A stretch of DNA of 64,000 bases from NCBI RefSeq assembly GCF_009674665.1, contig NZ_WKJD01000002.1, forward strand, positions 1 through 64,000. The letters run 5' to 3'. Source of the DNA: Agromyces kandeliae. GTDB taxonomy: Bacteria; Actinomycetota; Actinomycetes; Actinomycetales; Microbacteriaceae. The position numbers were made by a program, and so were the translations under genes. The number at the start of each line of letters is the position of its first letter. Position 1 is the first letter of the stretch. Shown here one piece after another: positions 40,244-48,748 of this stretch. The notes under the pieces are model-generated. The model saw nothing but the letters and a program-made list of their open reading frames with translations, was not told where the DNA came from and made no database searches.

Positions 40244-41251
40244 ATGGCCGACGTCATGACCGTGCGCGGCCCGGTGCCGCCCTCCGAGCTCGGCCGGGTC
40301 ATGCCCCACGAGCACCTGCTGTCGCTCACCCCGGGGCCGTGGCTCACCGCCGGCACCCGCGACGACCGGATCGACCTCGCGGTCGGTGCGCTCGCCGGGC
40401 TCGAGGCGCGTGGCTTCGGCACCGTCGTCGACCTCTCGCCGTACGGCGTGGTCGGGCGCGAGCCGGATGGCGCGGAGATCGCGATGCTCGCGGAGATCTC
40501 CGAGCGCAGCGGGCTGCACATCGTCAGCGGGACCGCGCTCTACCTCGAGGCGTACGCCCCGGCGTGGGCGAGGGAGGCCACGCTCGACGAGCTCACCGCC
40601 CGGTTCGTCGCCGACGCCGTCGACGGCATCGGCGGCAGCGGCATCCGCGCCGGCATCTTCGGCGAGCAGGCCACGAGCCTCGGCGAGATCACGCCGTTCG
40701 AGGATCGCGTGCTGCGCGCCGTCGCACGCGCCCACCGCGAGACCGGGCTGGCGATCATGACGCACACCACGCACGGCACCATGGCGCACGAGCAGGTCGA
40801 CCTGCTCGCCTCGGAGGGCGTCGACCTCGACCGCGTGGTGATCGGCCACCTCGACACGCAGCTCAGCGTCGACCTGGCACGCAGCATCCTCGACCGCGGC
40901 GCGCTCATCGCCGTCGACACGATCGGCAAGGAGGTGTGGGACTTCTTCCTCGAGCCGGCGGCCGACCGGACCGACGGCGAGTTCCCGAAGCGGTCCTTCG
41001 CGCGCTCCGACCGCGGTCGGGTCGAGTTCGTCGCCGAACTCGTCGCCGACGGGTACGCCGACCGGATCGTGCTCGCACAGGACCTCACCGGCGCCGAGGT
41101 CTGGATGAACCCCGGCACGCACGGGCAGCTGGGCTACGCCCACCTCGCCGATCGGTTCCTGCCGGCGCTCGCCGCGCACGGGGTGCCCGAGGACGCGATC
41201 GAGCGGATGACGGCGCGCACGCCCGCCCGGCTGCTGGAGGTGGGCGCATGA
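40244..41251 (+). CDS. phosphotriesterase-family (Php-like) amidohydrolase
   Basis: 335 residues, the usual size of Php/PTE. Metal ligands can be traced: MPHEHLL (H22, H24), a bridging Glu in GIRAGIFGEQATS (near residue 140) where PTE has carboxylated Lys, His in IMTHTTHG and in IGHLDTQ, and Asp in VLAQDLTG. The Glu bridge is the Php and lactonase-related pattern, not that of organophosphatase. In E. coli php sits in the yhf operon with YhfX, and here too a YhfX-like gene is close. It may cleave a lactone or phosphoester of a sugar. Its stop overlaps the ROK kinase start. Confidence 0.88.
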   Translation: MADVMTVRGPVPPSELGRVMPHEHLLSLTPGPWLTAGTRDDRIDLAVGALAGLEARGFGTVVDLSPYGVVGREPDGAEIAMLAEISERSGLHIVSGTALYLEAYAPAWAREATLDELTARFVADAVDGIGGSGIRAGIFGEQATSLGEITPFEDRVLRAVARAHRETGLAIMTHTTHGTMAHEQVDLLASEGVDLDRVVIGHLDTQLSVDLARSILDRGALIAVDTIGKEVWDFFLEPAADRTDGEFPKRSFARSDRGRVEFVAELVADGYADRIVLAQDLTGAEVWMNPGTHGQLGYAHLADRFLPALAAHGVPEDAIERMTARTPARLLEVGA

Positions 41252-42207
41252 GCCTCGTGGACGCCCGCGACGCGGACGGGTACGTCGTCGGCATCGACCT
41301 CGGCGGCACCAAGGTGCGCGCGGGCATCGCCGCCCTCGACGCGAGCGACGGGCCGCGGGCGCGCGCCGCGCTGGTCGAGGCCGAGGAGGCGACCGAAGCC
41401 GGAGGCGGGCGAGCGCTCGTCGGCCAGATCGCCGGACTCGTGGAGGGACTCTCCGCCGCCGTGTCGTCGCCGGTCGACGCGGTGCGGGCGATCGGCGTGG
41501 GGGGTGCAGGGGTCCCCGCCCACCCGCACGGCGGGTTCGAGCTCGCACCCAACCTCGGCGATCTCGCCTCGTTCAGCCTCGCGGACGAACTGCGACTCGC
41601 ACTCGGCTGCGCCGTCGTGCTCGAGAACGACGCCAACGTGGCAGCGCTCGGCGAACTCGCCGCGGGCGTCGGCGTCCACCACGACGACTTCGCGTTCATC
41701 TCCATCGGCACGGGCATCGGGATGGGCCTCGTGCTCGACCGCGCCCTCGTGCCCGGCGCCGGCAACGCGGCGGGCGAGATCGGATACCTCCCGTTCGGCG
41801 CCGACCCGCTCGACCCGGCCGCGCATCGGCGCGGACCGCTCGAGGAGGTCGTCGCGGGCGACGCGCTCGCCGCCCGACTCGGCGCCGGAGCCTCCGCCCG
41901 CGACGTGTTCGACCTCGCCGAGCGCGGCGACGCAAGGGCCGTCGCCGCCATCGACGAGGAGGCGAGGTGGGTCGCCCACGCGATCGCCGCCGTCGCGGCG
42001 GTCGTCGATCCCGGCCGGTTCGTCCTCGGTGGCGGGATCGGGTCCCGCCCGGAGCTCCTCGCTCCCGTCCGAACCTGGCTCGCCCGGCTCGGCCGCGGCG
42101 ACCTCCCCGTCACGATCAGCGAGCTGGGCGGCGCGGCGCCCGTGCTCGGAGCACTGCACCTCGCCCGAGCGGCCGCCGGCCGCACCCACGAAGGAGTCGC
42201 CGCATGA
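41248..42207 (+). CDS. ROK-family sugar kinase
   Basis: 319 residues. ATP-binding motif YVVGIDLGGTKVRAGIA (about 12-28), sugar-binding VVLENDANVAALGELAAG near 130 and ISIGTGIGMGLVLDRA near 155 are typical. The usual zinc site (His after GEIG and a CxCGxxxC cluster) is absent: AGEIGYLPFGADPLDPAAHR runs on without cysteines. It probably phosphorylates a hexose or amino sugar brought in by the transporter. It overlaps both neighbours by four bases (ATGA), so it is tightly coupled. Confidence 0.9.
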   Translation: MSLVDARDADGYVVGIDLGGTKVRAGIAALDASDGPRARAALVEAEEATEAGGGRALVGQIAGLVEGLSAAVSSPVDAVRAIGVGGAGVPAHPHGGFELAPNLGDLASFSLADELRLALGCAVVLENDANVAALGELAAGVGVHHDDFAFISIGTGIGMGLVLDRALVPGAGNAAGEIGYLPFGADPLDPAAHRRGPLEEVVAGDALAARLGAGASARDVFDLAERGDARAVAAIDEEARWVAHAIAAVAAVVDPGRFVLGGGIGSRPELLAPVRTWLARLGRGDLPVTISELGGAAPVLGALHLARAAAGRTHEGVAA

Positions 42208-43184
42208 CCATCGCCCCGACCCAGGCGCCCGCCGAGAAGGGGGTGCAGCTCGTCGTCCGTTCGTGGCGCAACTACGTGGTCTACGTCGGATTCGTCGTCG
42301 TGTTCCTCTACTTCGCGGCCACGCAGGGCGCCAGCTTCCTGAACGGCACCACGCTCGTCAACATCGTCACCCAGGCGACGCCGATCACGATCATGGCCGT
42401 CGGCACGGTGTTCGTGCTCAGCCTCGGCGAGATCGACCTCTCGATCGGCTCGACGGTCGCGCTCGCGGCGCTCACCGCAGCCGCGACCCTGCAGGTCTCC
42501 GGCGCCTGGTGGATCGCGGCGCTCGCCGGGCTCGCCGTCGGCGCCGCAGTGGGCCTCGTCAACGGGCTCTTCGTGACGGTGATGCGGCTGCCGTCGTTCC
42601 TCGTCACGCTCGCGACCATGGGGCTCGTGGCTGGGCTCGCGCAGCAGGTCACGAACCTCCAGTCGGTCCCCGTGACGGATGCCGCGTTCGGCTGGCTCCT
42701 CGGCGGCGGCACCCTGCTCGGCATCCCGATCCTCATCTGGTGGTCGGCCGTCGCCGCGGTCATCGGATGGCACGTCCTCCGGCAGCGCCGGTTCGGCGCG
42801 CATGTGCTCGCCGTCGGGAACAACGCCTCGGCGGCCCGCGTCTCCGGGATCAAGGTGACCCGGGTGCGCATCGCCGTGTTCATGCTGAGCGGCACGACCG
42901 CCGCGCTCGCCGGCCTGCTCTACGCGGGCCGCCTCGCCGGCGCGACCTACACGCTCGGCACCACCGACCTCATGAGCGTGCTGGCCGCGGTCATCGTCGG
43001 CGGCACCGCGCTCACCGGCGGCAAGGCGTCGATGATCGGCGCCGTGGTCGGCAGCCTGTTCATGAGCATGATCAACTACGGCCTGCTCCTGGCCGGCCTC
43101 ACCGTCGCGCAGCAGGAGATCGTGCGCGGCGTCATCATCCTGATCGCCGTCTCGTTGTCGCTCCGCGGCAAGAAGGGGAGCTGA
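42204..43184 (+). CDS. ribose-type ABC transporter permease
   Basis: 326 residues with about eight to nine transmembrane helices, for example VVYVGFVVVFLYFAATQG, IAALAGLAVGAAVGLVNGLF and VIIGGTALTGG-like loops. GEIDLSIGSTVAL and AVGNNASAARVSGI are signature segments of the RbsC/FrcC class. One permease gene only, so it should work as a homodimer. The start overlaps the kinase stop. A YhfX-like gene follows after three bases. Confidence 0.93.
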   Translation: MTIAPTQAPAEKGVQLVVRSWRNYVVYVGFVVVFLYFAATQGASFLNGTTLVNIVTQATPITIMAVGTVFVLSLGEIDLSIGSTVALAALTAAATLQVSGAWWIAALAGLAVGAAVGLVNGLFVTVMRLPSFLVTLATMGLVAGLAQQVTNLQSVPVTDAAFGWLLGGGTLLGIPILIWWSAVAAVIGWHVLRQRRFGAHVLAVGNNASAARVSGIKVTRVRIAVFMLSGTTAALAGLLYAGRLAGATYTLGTTDLMSVLAAVIVGGTALTGGKASMIGAVVGSLFMSMINYGLLLAGLTVAQQEIVRGVIILIAVSLSLRGKKGS

Positions 43185-43187
43185 GCC

Positions 43188-44414
43188 GTGTTCCTGTCCC
43201 TGCTGCGCCGCCGCAACCCGCGGCTCATCGACGCCGCCGTCGCCCTCCACCGCTCCGGCGACTTGCCGCCGAACACGTACGTCATCGACCTCGACGCCGT
43301 CGAACGCAACACCGCGGTCGTCGCCGCCGAGGCCGCCCGGCTCGGGCTCACGGCCTTCGCGATGACGAAGCAGATCGGCCGCAACCCCGACGCCTCGCGC
43401 GCCATCCGGGCCGGCGGCATCACGCACTCGGTGGGCGTCGACCTCGAGTGCGCCGTCGCGGCCGCCGCCGGCGGGCTCGCATCCGGCCACCTCGGGCACC
43501 TCGTGCAGATCCCACGTCATCGCGCGACCGAGGCCGCGACCCTGCGGCCCCGGTACTGGACGGTGTTCTCCGAGCAGAAGGCCCGCGAGGCGGGAGCCGC
43601 GGCATCCGGCGCCGGGTACGTGCAGGACGTGCTGCTCCGGATCGTCGGCGATGGCGACCGGTTCTACACCGGGCACGAGGGAGGCGTCGCTGCCGCCGAC
43701 GTGGTCGAGGCGGCCAGGCGCGTCGACGGGATCCCGGGCGTGCGGTTCGCGGGGGTCACGAGCTTCCCCGCCACGCTGTTCGACCGGGCGACGGGCGACG
43801 TGGCGTCGACCCCGAACCTCGCGACGCTGACCCGCGCGAAGCGCGACCTCGAGGCGGCCGGGTTCCGCGACGTCGAGGTGAACGCGCCCGGCACGACCTC
43901 GGCCTCGGCCCTCGAGCGACTCGCCCTCGCGGGGGCGACCCAGGTCGAGCCGGGCCACGGCCTCACCGGGACGACGCCGCTGCACGCGGTGCGCGACCTC
44001 GAGGAGGAGCCGGCGATCGCGTACGTCTCCGAGGTGTCGCACCTGTGGAACGACCGCGCCTACGTCTTCGGCGGCGGCCTCTACGTCGATCCGGTGCTGG
44101 GCGCGGCCGAGACCGACGCGCTCGTCGTCGGACCCGACGACGACGCGGCTTCCGCCACCGCCCGCCGCGTCGAGATGCCCGCGTCCGAGGCGATCGACTA
44201 CTACGCGACGATCCCGGTGTCCGACGGCGGGGCGCGGCCGGGCGACACGGTCGTGTTCGGCTTCCGGCCGCAGGTGTTCGTGACGCGCGCGCTCACGGCC
44301 GGCATCCGCGGCCTCGATTCGGGCGAACCGCGGCTCGAGGGACTGTGGTCGGCCGACGGATCGAGGCCGCTCGGCCTCGCCGAGGCGCACGAGGGAACGG
44401 AGACCGCACGATGA
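43188..44414 (+). CDS. YhfX-like PLP-dependent alanine-racemase-fold protein
   Basis: 408 residues from GTG 43188. The N-terminal alanine-racemase barrel is seen in NTYVIDLDAVERNTAVVAAE (29-48), and AFAMTKQIGRNP has the PLP lysine at K61. HSVGVDLECAVAAAA, VNAPGTTSASAL and VEPGHGLTGTTPLH continue the family pattern; YVSEVSHLWNDRAYVFGGG is a YhfX-like C-terminal segment. E. coli YhfX lies beside Php in the yhf operon. The substrate is unknown; PLP racemase or epimerase action on an amino-acid moiety is the family expectation. The stop overlaps the ATPase start. Confidence 0.85.
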   Translation: MFLSLLRRRNPRLIDAAVALHRSGDLPPNTYVIDLDAVERNTAVVAAEAARLGLTAFAMTKQIGRNPDASRAIRAGGITHSVGVDLECAVAAAAGGLASGHLGHLVQIPRHRATEAATLRPRYWTVFSEQKAREAGAAASGAGYVQDVLLRIVGDGDRFYTGHEGGVAAADVVEAARRVDGIPGVRFAGVTSFPATLFDRATGDVASTPNLATLTRAKRDLEAAGFRDVEVNAPGTTSASALERLALAGATQVEPGHGLTGTTPLHAVRDLEEEPAIAYVSEVSHLWNDRAYVFGGGLYVDPVLGAAETDALVVGPDDDAASATARRVEMPASEAIDYYATIPVSDGGARPGDTVVFGFRPQVFVTRALTAGIRGLDSGEPRLEGLWSADGSRPLGLAEAHEGTETAR

Positions 44415-45142
44415 ACCCGCTCAGCCTGTCGGGCATCAGCAAGCACTTCGGCGGCATCGTCGCGATCGAGCGCTTCGACCTCGAGGTCGAGGCGGGCGAG
44501 GTCGTCGCGCTCGTCGGCGACAACGGCGCCGGCAAGTCCACGCTCGTGAGGATCATCTCGGGCGTGCACCAGCCCACCGACGGCGAGATCCGGCTCGCGG
44601 GCGAGCGCGTGGCGTTCCGGGATGCCTCGGACGCGCGCGCGAACGGCGTCGAGGTGGTCTACCAGGACCTCGCGCTCGTCGACCTGCAGCCCGTCTACAT
44701 GAACCTGTTCCTCGGGCGCGAGCTGCGGCGGAAGCCCTTCGGGCTGCTCGACCGCGCCGAGATGGCACGGCAGACGCAGCAGCTCGTCGACGACCTCGAC
44801 GTGCGCATCCCGACGGCGAAGGCGGCGCTCGGCGACCTCTCCGGCGGCCAGCGTCAGGCGATCGCGATCGCGCGCGCGACGCACTGGGCGAGCCGGCTCG
44901 TACTGATGGACGAGCCGACCGCGGCGCTCGGCGTCGCCGAGACCGCGAAGGTGGAGGAGCTCATCCTGAAGCTCAAGGCGCGCGGCGCCGCGGTGCTCGT
45001 CGTGAGCCACAACATGGAGCAGGTGTTCCGGATCGCCGACCGCGTGACCGTGCTCCGTCGCGGACGGCAGGTGGGCACGAAGCGGGTCGCCGAGACCAGC
45101 CACAACGAGCTCGTCTCGATGATCACGGGGTTGAGCTCGTGA
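44411..45142 (+). CDS. ABC transporter ATPase (single domain, FrcA-like)
   Basis: 243 residues. Walker A VGDNGAGKSTLVRIISG, signature LSGGQRQAIAIARA, Walker B LVLMDEPTAALG and the switch VVSHNMEQ are complete. It has one nucleotide-binding domain, in contrast to the fused RbsA type of 500 residues, and resembles FrcA, the ATPase of fructose-type transporters. With one permease it would act as a dimer. It overlaps both neighbours by four bases. Confidence 0.94.
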   Translation: MNPLSLSGISKHFGGIVAIERFDLEVEAGEVVALVGDNGAGKSTLVRIISGVHQPTDGEIRLAGERVAFRDASDARANGVEVVYQDLALVDLQPVYMNLFLGRELRRKPFGLLDRAEMARQTQQLVDDLDVRIPTAKAALGDLSGGQRQAIAIARATHWASRLVLMDEPTAALGVAETAKVEELILKLKARGAAVLVVSHNMEQVFRIADRVTVLRRGRQVGTKRVAETSHNELVSMITGLSS

Positions 45143-46200
45143 GCGCGGCCGTGATGGCGCCGGGCGCGCTCATGCGGGCCGAGATCGCGGAGCAGCCCGC
45201 ACGGTGGCGGGACCTGATCCCGACGCAGCGCACGGCCTGGGAGGCGGCGATCGACGCGTTCCGCGCCGCGACGCCCGAGCTCGTCGCGTTCGTCGCCCGC
45301 GGCTCGAGCGACCATGCGGCAATCTACGGGCAGTACCTCGTGCAGCGGGTGCTGGGGCTCCCCGCGCTCCTGACGACGCCGAGCCTGCACAGCGTGCTCG
45401 GCGTGACGCCCGCGTACCCCTCCGGCGTCCAGGTCGCGATCTCACAGTCGGGACGGTCGCCCGACCTCGCCGCCACCGCGGTGGCGCTCCGCGCCGCGGG
45501 GCTCCCGCTCCTGTCGATCACGAACGATGCCGCGAGCGGCCTGGCTGGGCTCGCCGACGTGCACCTGGATCTCGCCGCCGGACCCGAGCTCTCGGTCGCC
45601 GCGACCAAGAGCTACACGGCCGAGCTGCTCGCGGTGCACACGCTCGCGCGGGGCGTGGCTGGAGAGGAGCTCCCACGGCTCGAGGACGAGGTCGACGCGC
45701 TCGCGACCCGCGCGGACGGGCTCCTCGACCGGCTGGAGGTCGAGGTCGGGCCGATCGCCTCGAAGCTCGCGGACGTCGAGCGCATGATGCTCGTGGGGCG
45801 CGCCTTCTCGATGGCCACGGCGAAGGAGGGCGCGCTCAAGCTGATGGAGACGTCCGGCATCGCGGCGTCGGGGTGGAGCGCAGCGGATGCCACGCACGGC
45901 CCCCTCGGGCAGGTCGACGAGCACACGCTCGTGATCGCGCTGACCGGGGCCTCCGCGGGGCGGGAGTCGGTGGTCGACTTCGCGGCGGCCGCGCGGGCCC
46001 GGGGGGTGCGGATCCTCGAGATCGGCCCGGCCGTCATCCCCGGGTCGACGTCGATCGACGCCGCAGCCGGAGTGCCGGACGAGCTCGTGCCCGTGCTCGA
46101 GATCCTCCCCCTCCAGGTGCTCGCCGCCGAGCTCGCCATCCTCCGCGGATCGGATCCCGACCGGCCGGAGGGCCTGCGGAAGGTGACGCTGACCCGCTGA
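45139..46200 (+). CDS. SIS-domain (GlmS/AgaS-like) protein
   Basis: 353 residues from GTG 45139. Two SIS domains: LVAFVARGSSDHAAIYGQYL (about 49-68) with VAISQSGRSPDLAATAVALR, and MMLVGRAFSMATAKEGALKL with IALTGASAGRESV. There is no glutaminase domain, so it should be a sugar isomerase or deaminase of the AgaS/FrlB type acting on a 6-phospho amino sugar or an amine-sugar adduct. It would act after the ROK kinase and is last in the operon. TKSYTAELLAVH is the GlmS-like signature. Confidence 0.9.
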   Translation: MSAAVMAPGALMRAEIAEQPARWRDLIPTQRTAWEAAIDAFRAATPELVAFVARGSSDHAAIYGQYLVQRVLGLPALLTTPSLHSVLGVTPAYPSGVQVAISQSGRSPDLAATAVALRAAGLPLLSITNDAASGLAGLADVHLDLAAGPELSVAATKSYTAELLAVHTLARGVAGEELPRLEDEVDALATRADGLLDRLEVEVGPIASKLADVERMMLVGRAFSMATAKEGALKLMETSGIAASGWSAADATHGPLGQVDEHTLVIALTGASAGRESVVDFAAAARARGVRILEIGPAVIPGSTSIDAAAGVPDELVPVLEILPLQVLAAELAILRGSDPDRPEGLRKVTLTR

Positions 46201-46232
46201 CGCGCCCTCCGCGCCCGGTGCCCGGCACGCCG

Positions 46233-46628
46233 TCACGCCATCGTGTCGGCGTGCCGGTGCAGCACCCTCCACTCGCCGTGCTCGCGGCGGTACACCTGCG
46301 TCGAGCGCACGGTGAAGGTGCTCGGCACGCCGTCCTTCATCGCGGAGATGCGCTCGTAGCCCACGGTGTACGCCATGTCGCCCGAGACGTCGAACGAGAT
46401 CAGCTCGAACGCGTAGTCGGTGCAGGCGGAGAAGCTCGCGGCGACGCCGTCGAACGCATCGAGCAGCTCGGCACGCCCGACCGCGTTGCGCCAGGCGCCG
46501 AGCACGCTCACGTCGTCGGTGTCGGACCACGTCGACCGCCTGGGACCGGCGTCGCCGTTGAACAGGGCTCGCTCGGCCCGGACGAGCGAGTTGTTGATCC
46601 AGATCAGGAATTCCTCGCGGTCGTTCAT
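46233..46628 (-). CDS. SnoaL/DUF4440-like NTF2-fold protein
   Basis: 131 residues. EEFLIWINNSLVRAERALFN, GRAELLDAFDGVAASFSACT and TVRSTQVYRREHGEWRVLHR follow the NTF2 fold, and the last strand with Trp-Arg-Val-xx-Arg-His is typical of DUF4440. Such proteins may be small isomerases or binding proteins. ATG 46628 is chosen because the longer frame before it is not family-like. Single gene, convergent with the SIS gene. Confidence 0.8.
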   Translation of the reverse strand: MNDREEFLIWINNSLVRAERALFNGDAGPRRSTWSDTDDVSVLGAWRNAVGRAELLDAFDGVAASFSACTDYAFELISFDVSGDMAYTVGYERISAMKDGVPSTFTVRSTQVYRREHGEWRVLHRHADTMA

Positions 46629-46697
46629 GGGTTCAGGATCCTCCCGTGCGGCCGTGGGCACAATCGCCATCGTCGACCCGACCTCGGCGGGATCGGG

Positions 46698-47966
46698 TCA
46701 CGGATGCCGCAGCGCGTCGTTCCTCGGGCGTGCCGCGACGCGCTCGAGCACGCCGAGCGCCTCGGCCGCACCGTCCTCGTCGGCCATGGCCCGGGCCGCG
46801 GCATCCACCGCCGACTGGAACGCCGGAGCGGCAGCCAGCGCCTCGGCGAGGCGATCGGCGGTCAGCCGCCGGCGGGGGATCGGGGCGGGCGCGAGCCCGC
46901 GGCGGTGGAGCGTCGCACCCCAGAACGGCTGGTCGGCGATGAACGGCACCACGATCGACACGGTGCCCGCAGCGGTCGCGGCCTGCACCGTGCCGATGCC
47001 GCCGTGGTGCACGGCCGCCACCGCGCGGGGGAGGACCACCCGGTGATCGACCGAGCGCGTCACGAACACGTCGTCGCCGCGAGCGTCGTCGGGCACCGCG
47101 ATGCCGCCGAGGCCGGTCGCCACGAGCAGGCGGATGCCGCGCGCCCGCGCTGCCGCGACGAGCGCGCGTCCGCGGACCGCCGGGTCGCCCGCCGCCATCG
47201 AGCCGAAGCCGGCGTAGGCGAAGGGGCCGCCGGCGAGGAAGTCGGCGAGGACGGGATCGGGCGTCGGCGCGGCGTCATCCGCCGTCGTGGCGGTCGACGG
47301 GGCATCCGTCGTCGCCTCGGGCGCGCGCCATGCGCCGGTGAGCGCGACCGATTCCGGCCAGTCCGCCGGGCGCGGCAGGATCGCCGGGCTGATCGGCAGC
47401 AGGGTCGCCGCCGGCGGCGACGACCGGCGTGCGCGGGGTGTGCCCATCACCTCGGCCGCCTCCTCGACCTCGCGCCGGAACATGCCGCCTGCGGCCGCGG
47501 CCGCGCGGTAGGTGAGCGGGTTCAGCGGTCCGAGGTCGCGCGCCACCGTGCCTGCAGCGGGGAACTCGCGGGTCGCCGTCATCGCCGGCACGAGCTCGAC
47601 GAGCACGTGCGGGATGCCGAGCGCGTCGGCGACGAGCGGCGACGAGAGCACCTTGGGATGCCATGCGATGACGTCGGGCCGCAACTCGAGCGCCGCGTGC
47701 GCCGCATTGACGATGACGGAGCGCATCACGGGGCGCACCACGTCGCGGAGGTTGCGCATCGCGGCCAGCGGCGAGACGCCCTGCGACTCGATCATCGCCG
47801 AGAAGTCGGCCTCCAGGCTGCGCGTCTCGATCCCGGTCGTGTCGACGCCGGAGCGGTCGGGCAGTGCGAGGCGGACCTCGTGACCGGATGCCGCGGCGCG
47901 CCGGGCGAGCGCGGCGAACGGTTCCACGTCTCCGCGGGAGCCCGCGGTGACCAACAGCAGCTTCAT
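46698..47966 (-). CDS. UDP-glycosyltransferase (MGT/GT1 family)
   Basis: 422 residues. MKLLLVTAGSRGDVEPFAAL is the GT1 N-terminus, with GSRGDVEPF binding the acceptor end, and the C-terminal donor site has AVHHGGIGTVQAATAAG and VVPFIADQPFWG. This matches macrolide- and sterol-type glycosyltransferases. It may glycosylate a small toxic compound or an antibiotic. It overlaps the TetR gene by four bases (ATGA), so the pair is an operon under the TetR operator, a pattern common for resistance or detoxification. Confidence 0.9.
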   Translation of the reverse strand: MKLLLVTAGSRGDVEPFAALARRAAASGHEVRLALPDRSGVDTTGIETRSLEADFSAMIESQGVSPLAAMRNLRDVVRPVMRSVIVNAAHAALELRPDVIAWHPKVLSSPLVADALGIPHVLVELVPAMTATREFPAAGTVARDLGPLNPLTYRAAAAAGGMFRREVEEAAEVMGTPRARRSSPPAATLLPISPAILPRPADWPESVALTGAWRAPEATTDAPSTATTADDAAPTPDPVLADFLAGGPFAYAGFGSMAAGDPAVRGRALVAAARARGIRLLVATGLGGIAVPDDARGDDVFVTRSVDHRVVLPRAVAAVHHGGIGTVQAATAAGTVSIVVPFIADQPFWGATLHRRGLAPAPIPRRRLTADRLAEALAAAPAFQSAVDAAARAMADEDGAAEALGVLERVAARPRNDALRHP

Positions 47967-48571
47967 CGTGCCTCCTCGGTGACGAGACCGGTCGCGGCGA
48001 GCAGCCGGTCGTCGGTGACGAGCCCGTCGGAGTACAGCTCGGCGAGCGGGATCGCCAGGCGCGCCAGGGCGGCCTCGGCGTCGCCGCCCGCCCAGGCGGC
48101 GAGTCGATCGAGCAGCAGGAACGGCGCGACGCCGAGGAGGACCAGGGCGACGGCCTGGGCGTCCGGGTCGCGGGAAGGGCGGAGCCATCCGCTCGCCGCA
48201 CCGTCGTGGATCGCCGTGCGCGCGATGTCGAGAAGTCGACCGAAGAGCAGGTCGGATGCCGCGCCGCCGTCGCCGAGCATGCGCGCGAGGTAGGGCCCGT
48301 AGGTGCCGAGCACCTCGCCGAGCACGTCGGACGGCGCTGCGGCGTGCTGCTTGGCGGCGATGAACGCGGCGACGCGCGCGTCGCACTCCTCTCGGAGGGC
48401 CTGCTTGGTGCCGAAGTGGTGGGTGACGAGGGCGGTGCTGACGCCCGCGTGGGCCGCGATGTCGCGCATGGTGGCGGCGTCGTAGCCGTGCGCGGCGAAG
48501 CGGTCGAGCGCTGCGGCGACGATGCGCGCGCGAGCGGTGAGGTCGCCGTCGGCGGCCGAGGCTGTACGCAT
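47963..48571 (-). CDS. TetR-family regulator of the glycosyltransferase
   Basis: 202 residues. ATMRDIAAHAGVSTALVTHH (about 34-53) then FGTKQALREECDARV is the HTH. The start is taken as ATG 48571, though an in-frame ATG 9 bases upstream is possible. A perfect inverted repeat overlaps this start and a third half-site is a little upstream, so it is strongly autoregulated. It is the first gene of the pair with the glycosyltransferase. Confidence 0.92.
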   Translation of the reverse strand: MRTASAADGDLTARARIVAAALDRFAAHGYDAATMRDIAAHAGVSTALVTHHFGTKQALREECDARVAAFIAAKQHAAAPSDVLGEVLGTYGPYLARMLGDGGAASDLLFGRLLDIARTAIHDGAASGWLRPSRDPDAQAVALVLLGVAPFLLLDRLAAWAGGDAEAALARLAIPLAELYSDGLVTDDRLLAATGLVTEEAR

Positions 48572-48600
48572 GTACAGCATTCTGTCTCTTCGTACAGCGG
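48561..48600 (-). promoter_or_regulatory. TetR operator over the start codon, with an extra half-site
   Basis: GCTGTAC (48561-48567), four bases, GTACAGC (48572-48578) is a perfect inverted repeat that includes the ATG at 48569-48571. Another GTACAGC stands at 48592-48598. Binding here would block initiation or elongation. Confidence 0.7.
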
Positions 48601-48748
48601 TCCGCAAGAGGCTGTGGAAACACCCCATGAACAGGTGTTCGATGGCATCACCATGCGGGGGTGTGGTATCCAAGTTGGCGTGTCGCGCGCCCGCTGGACG
48701 GGCCACGGCGTCGACCCTGACGCCGCGACCGGAGAGCGAGGTTCCCCC

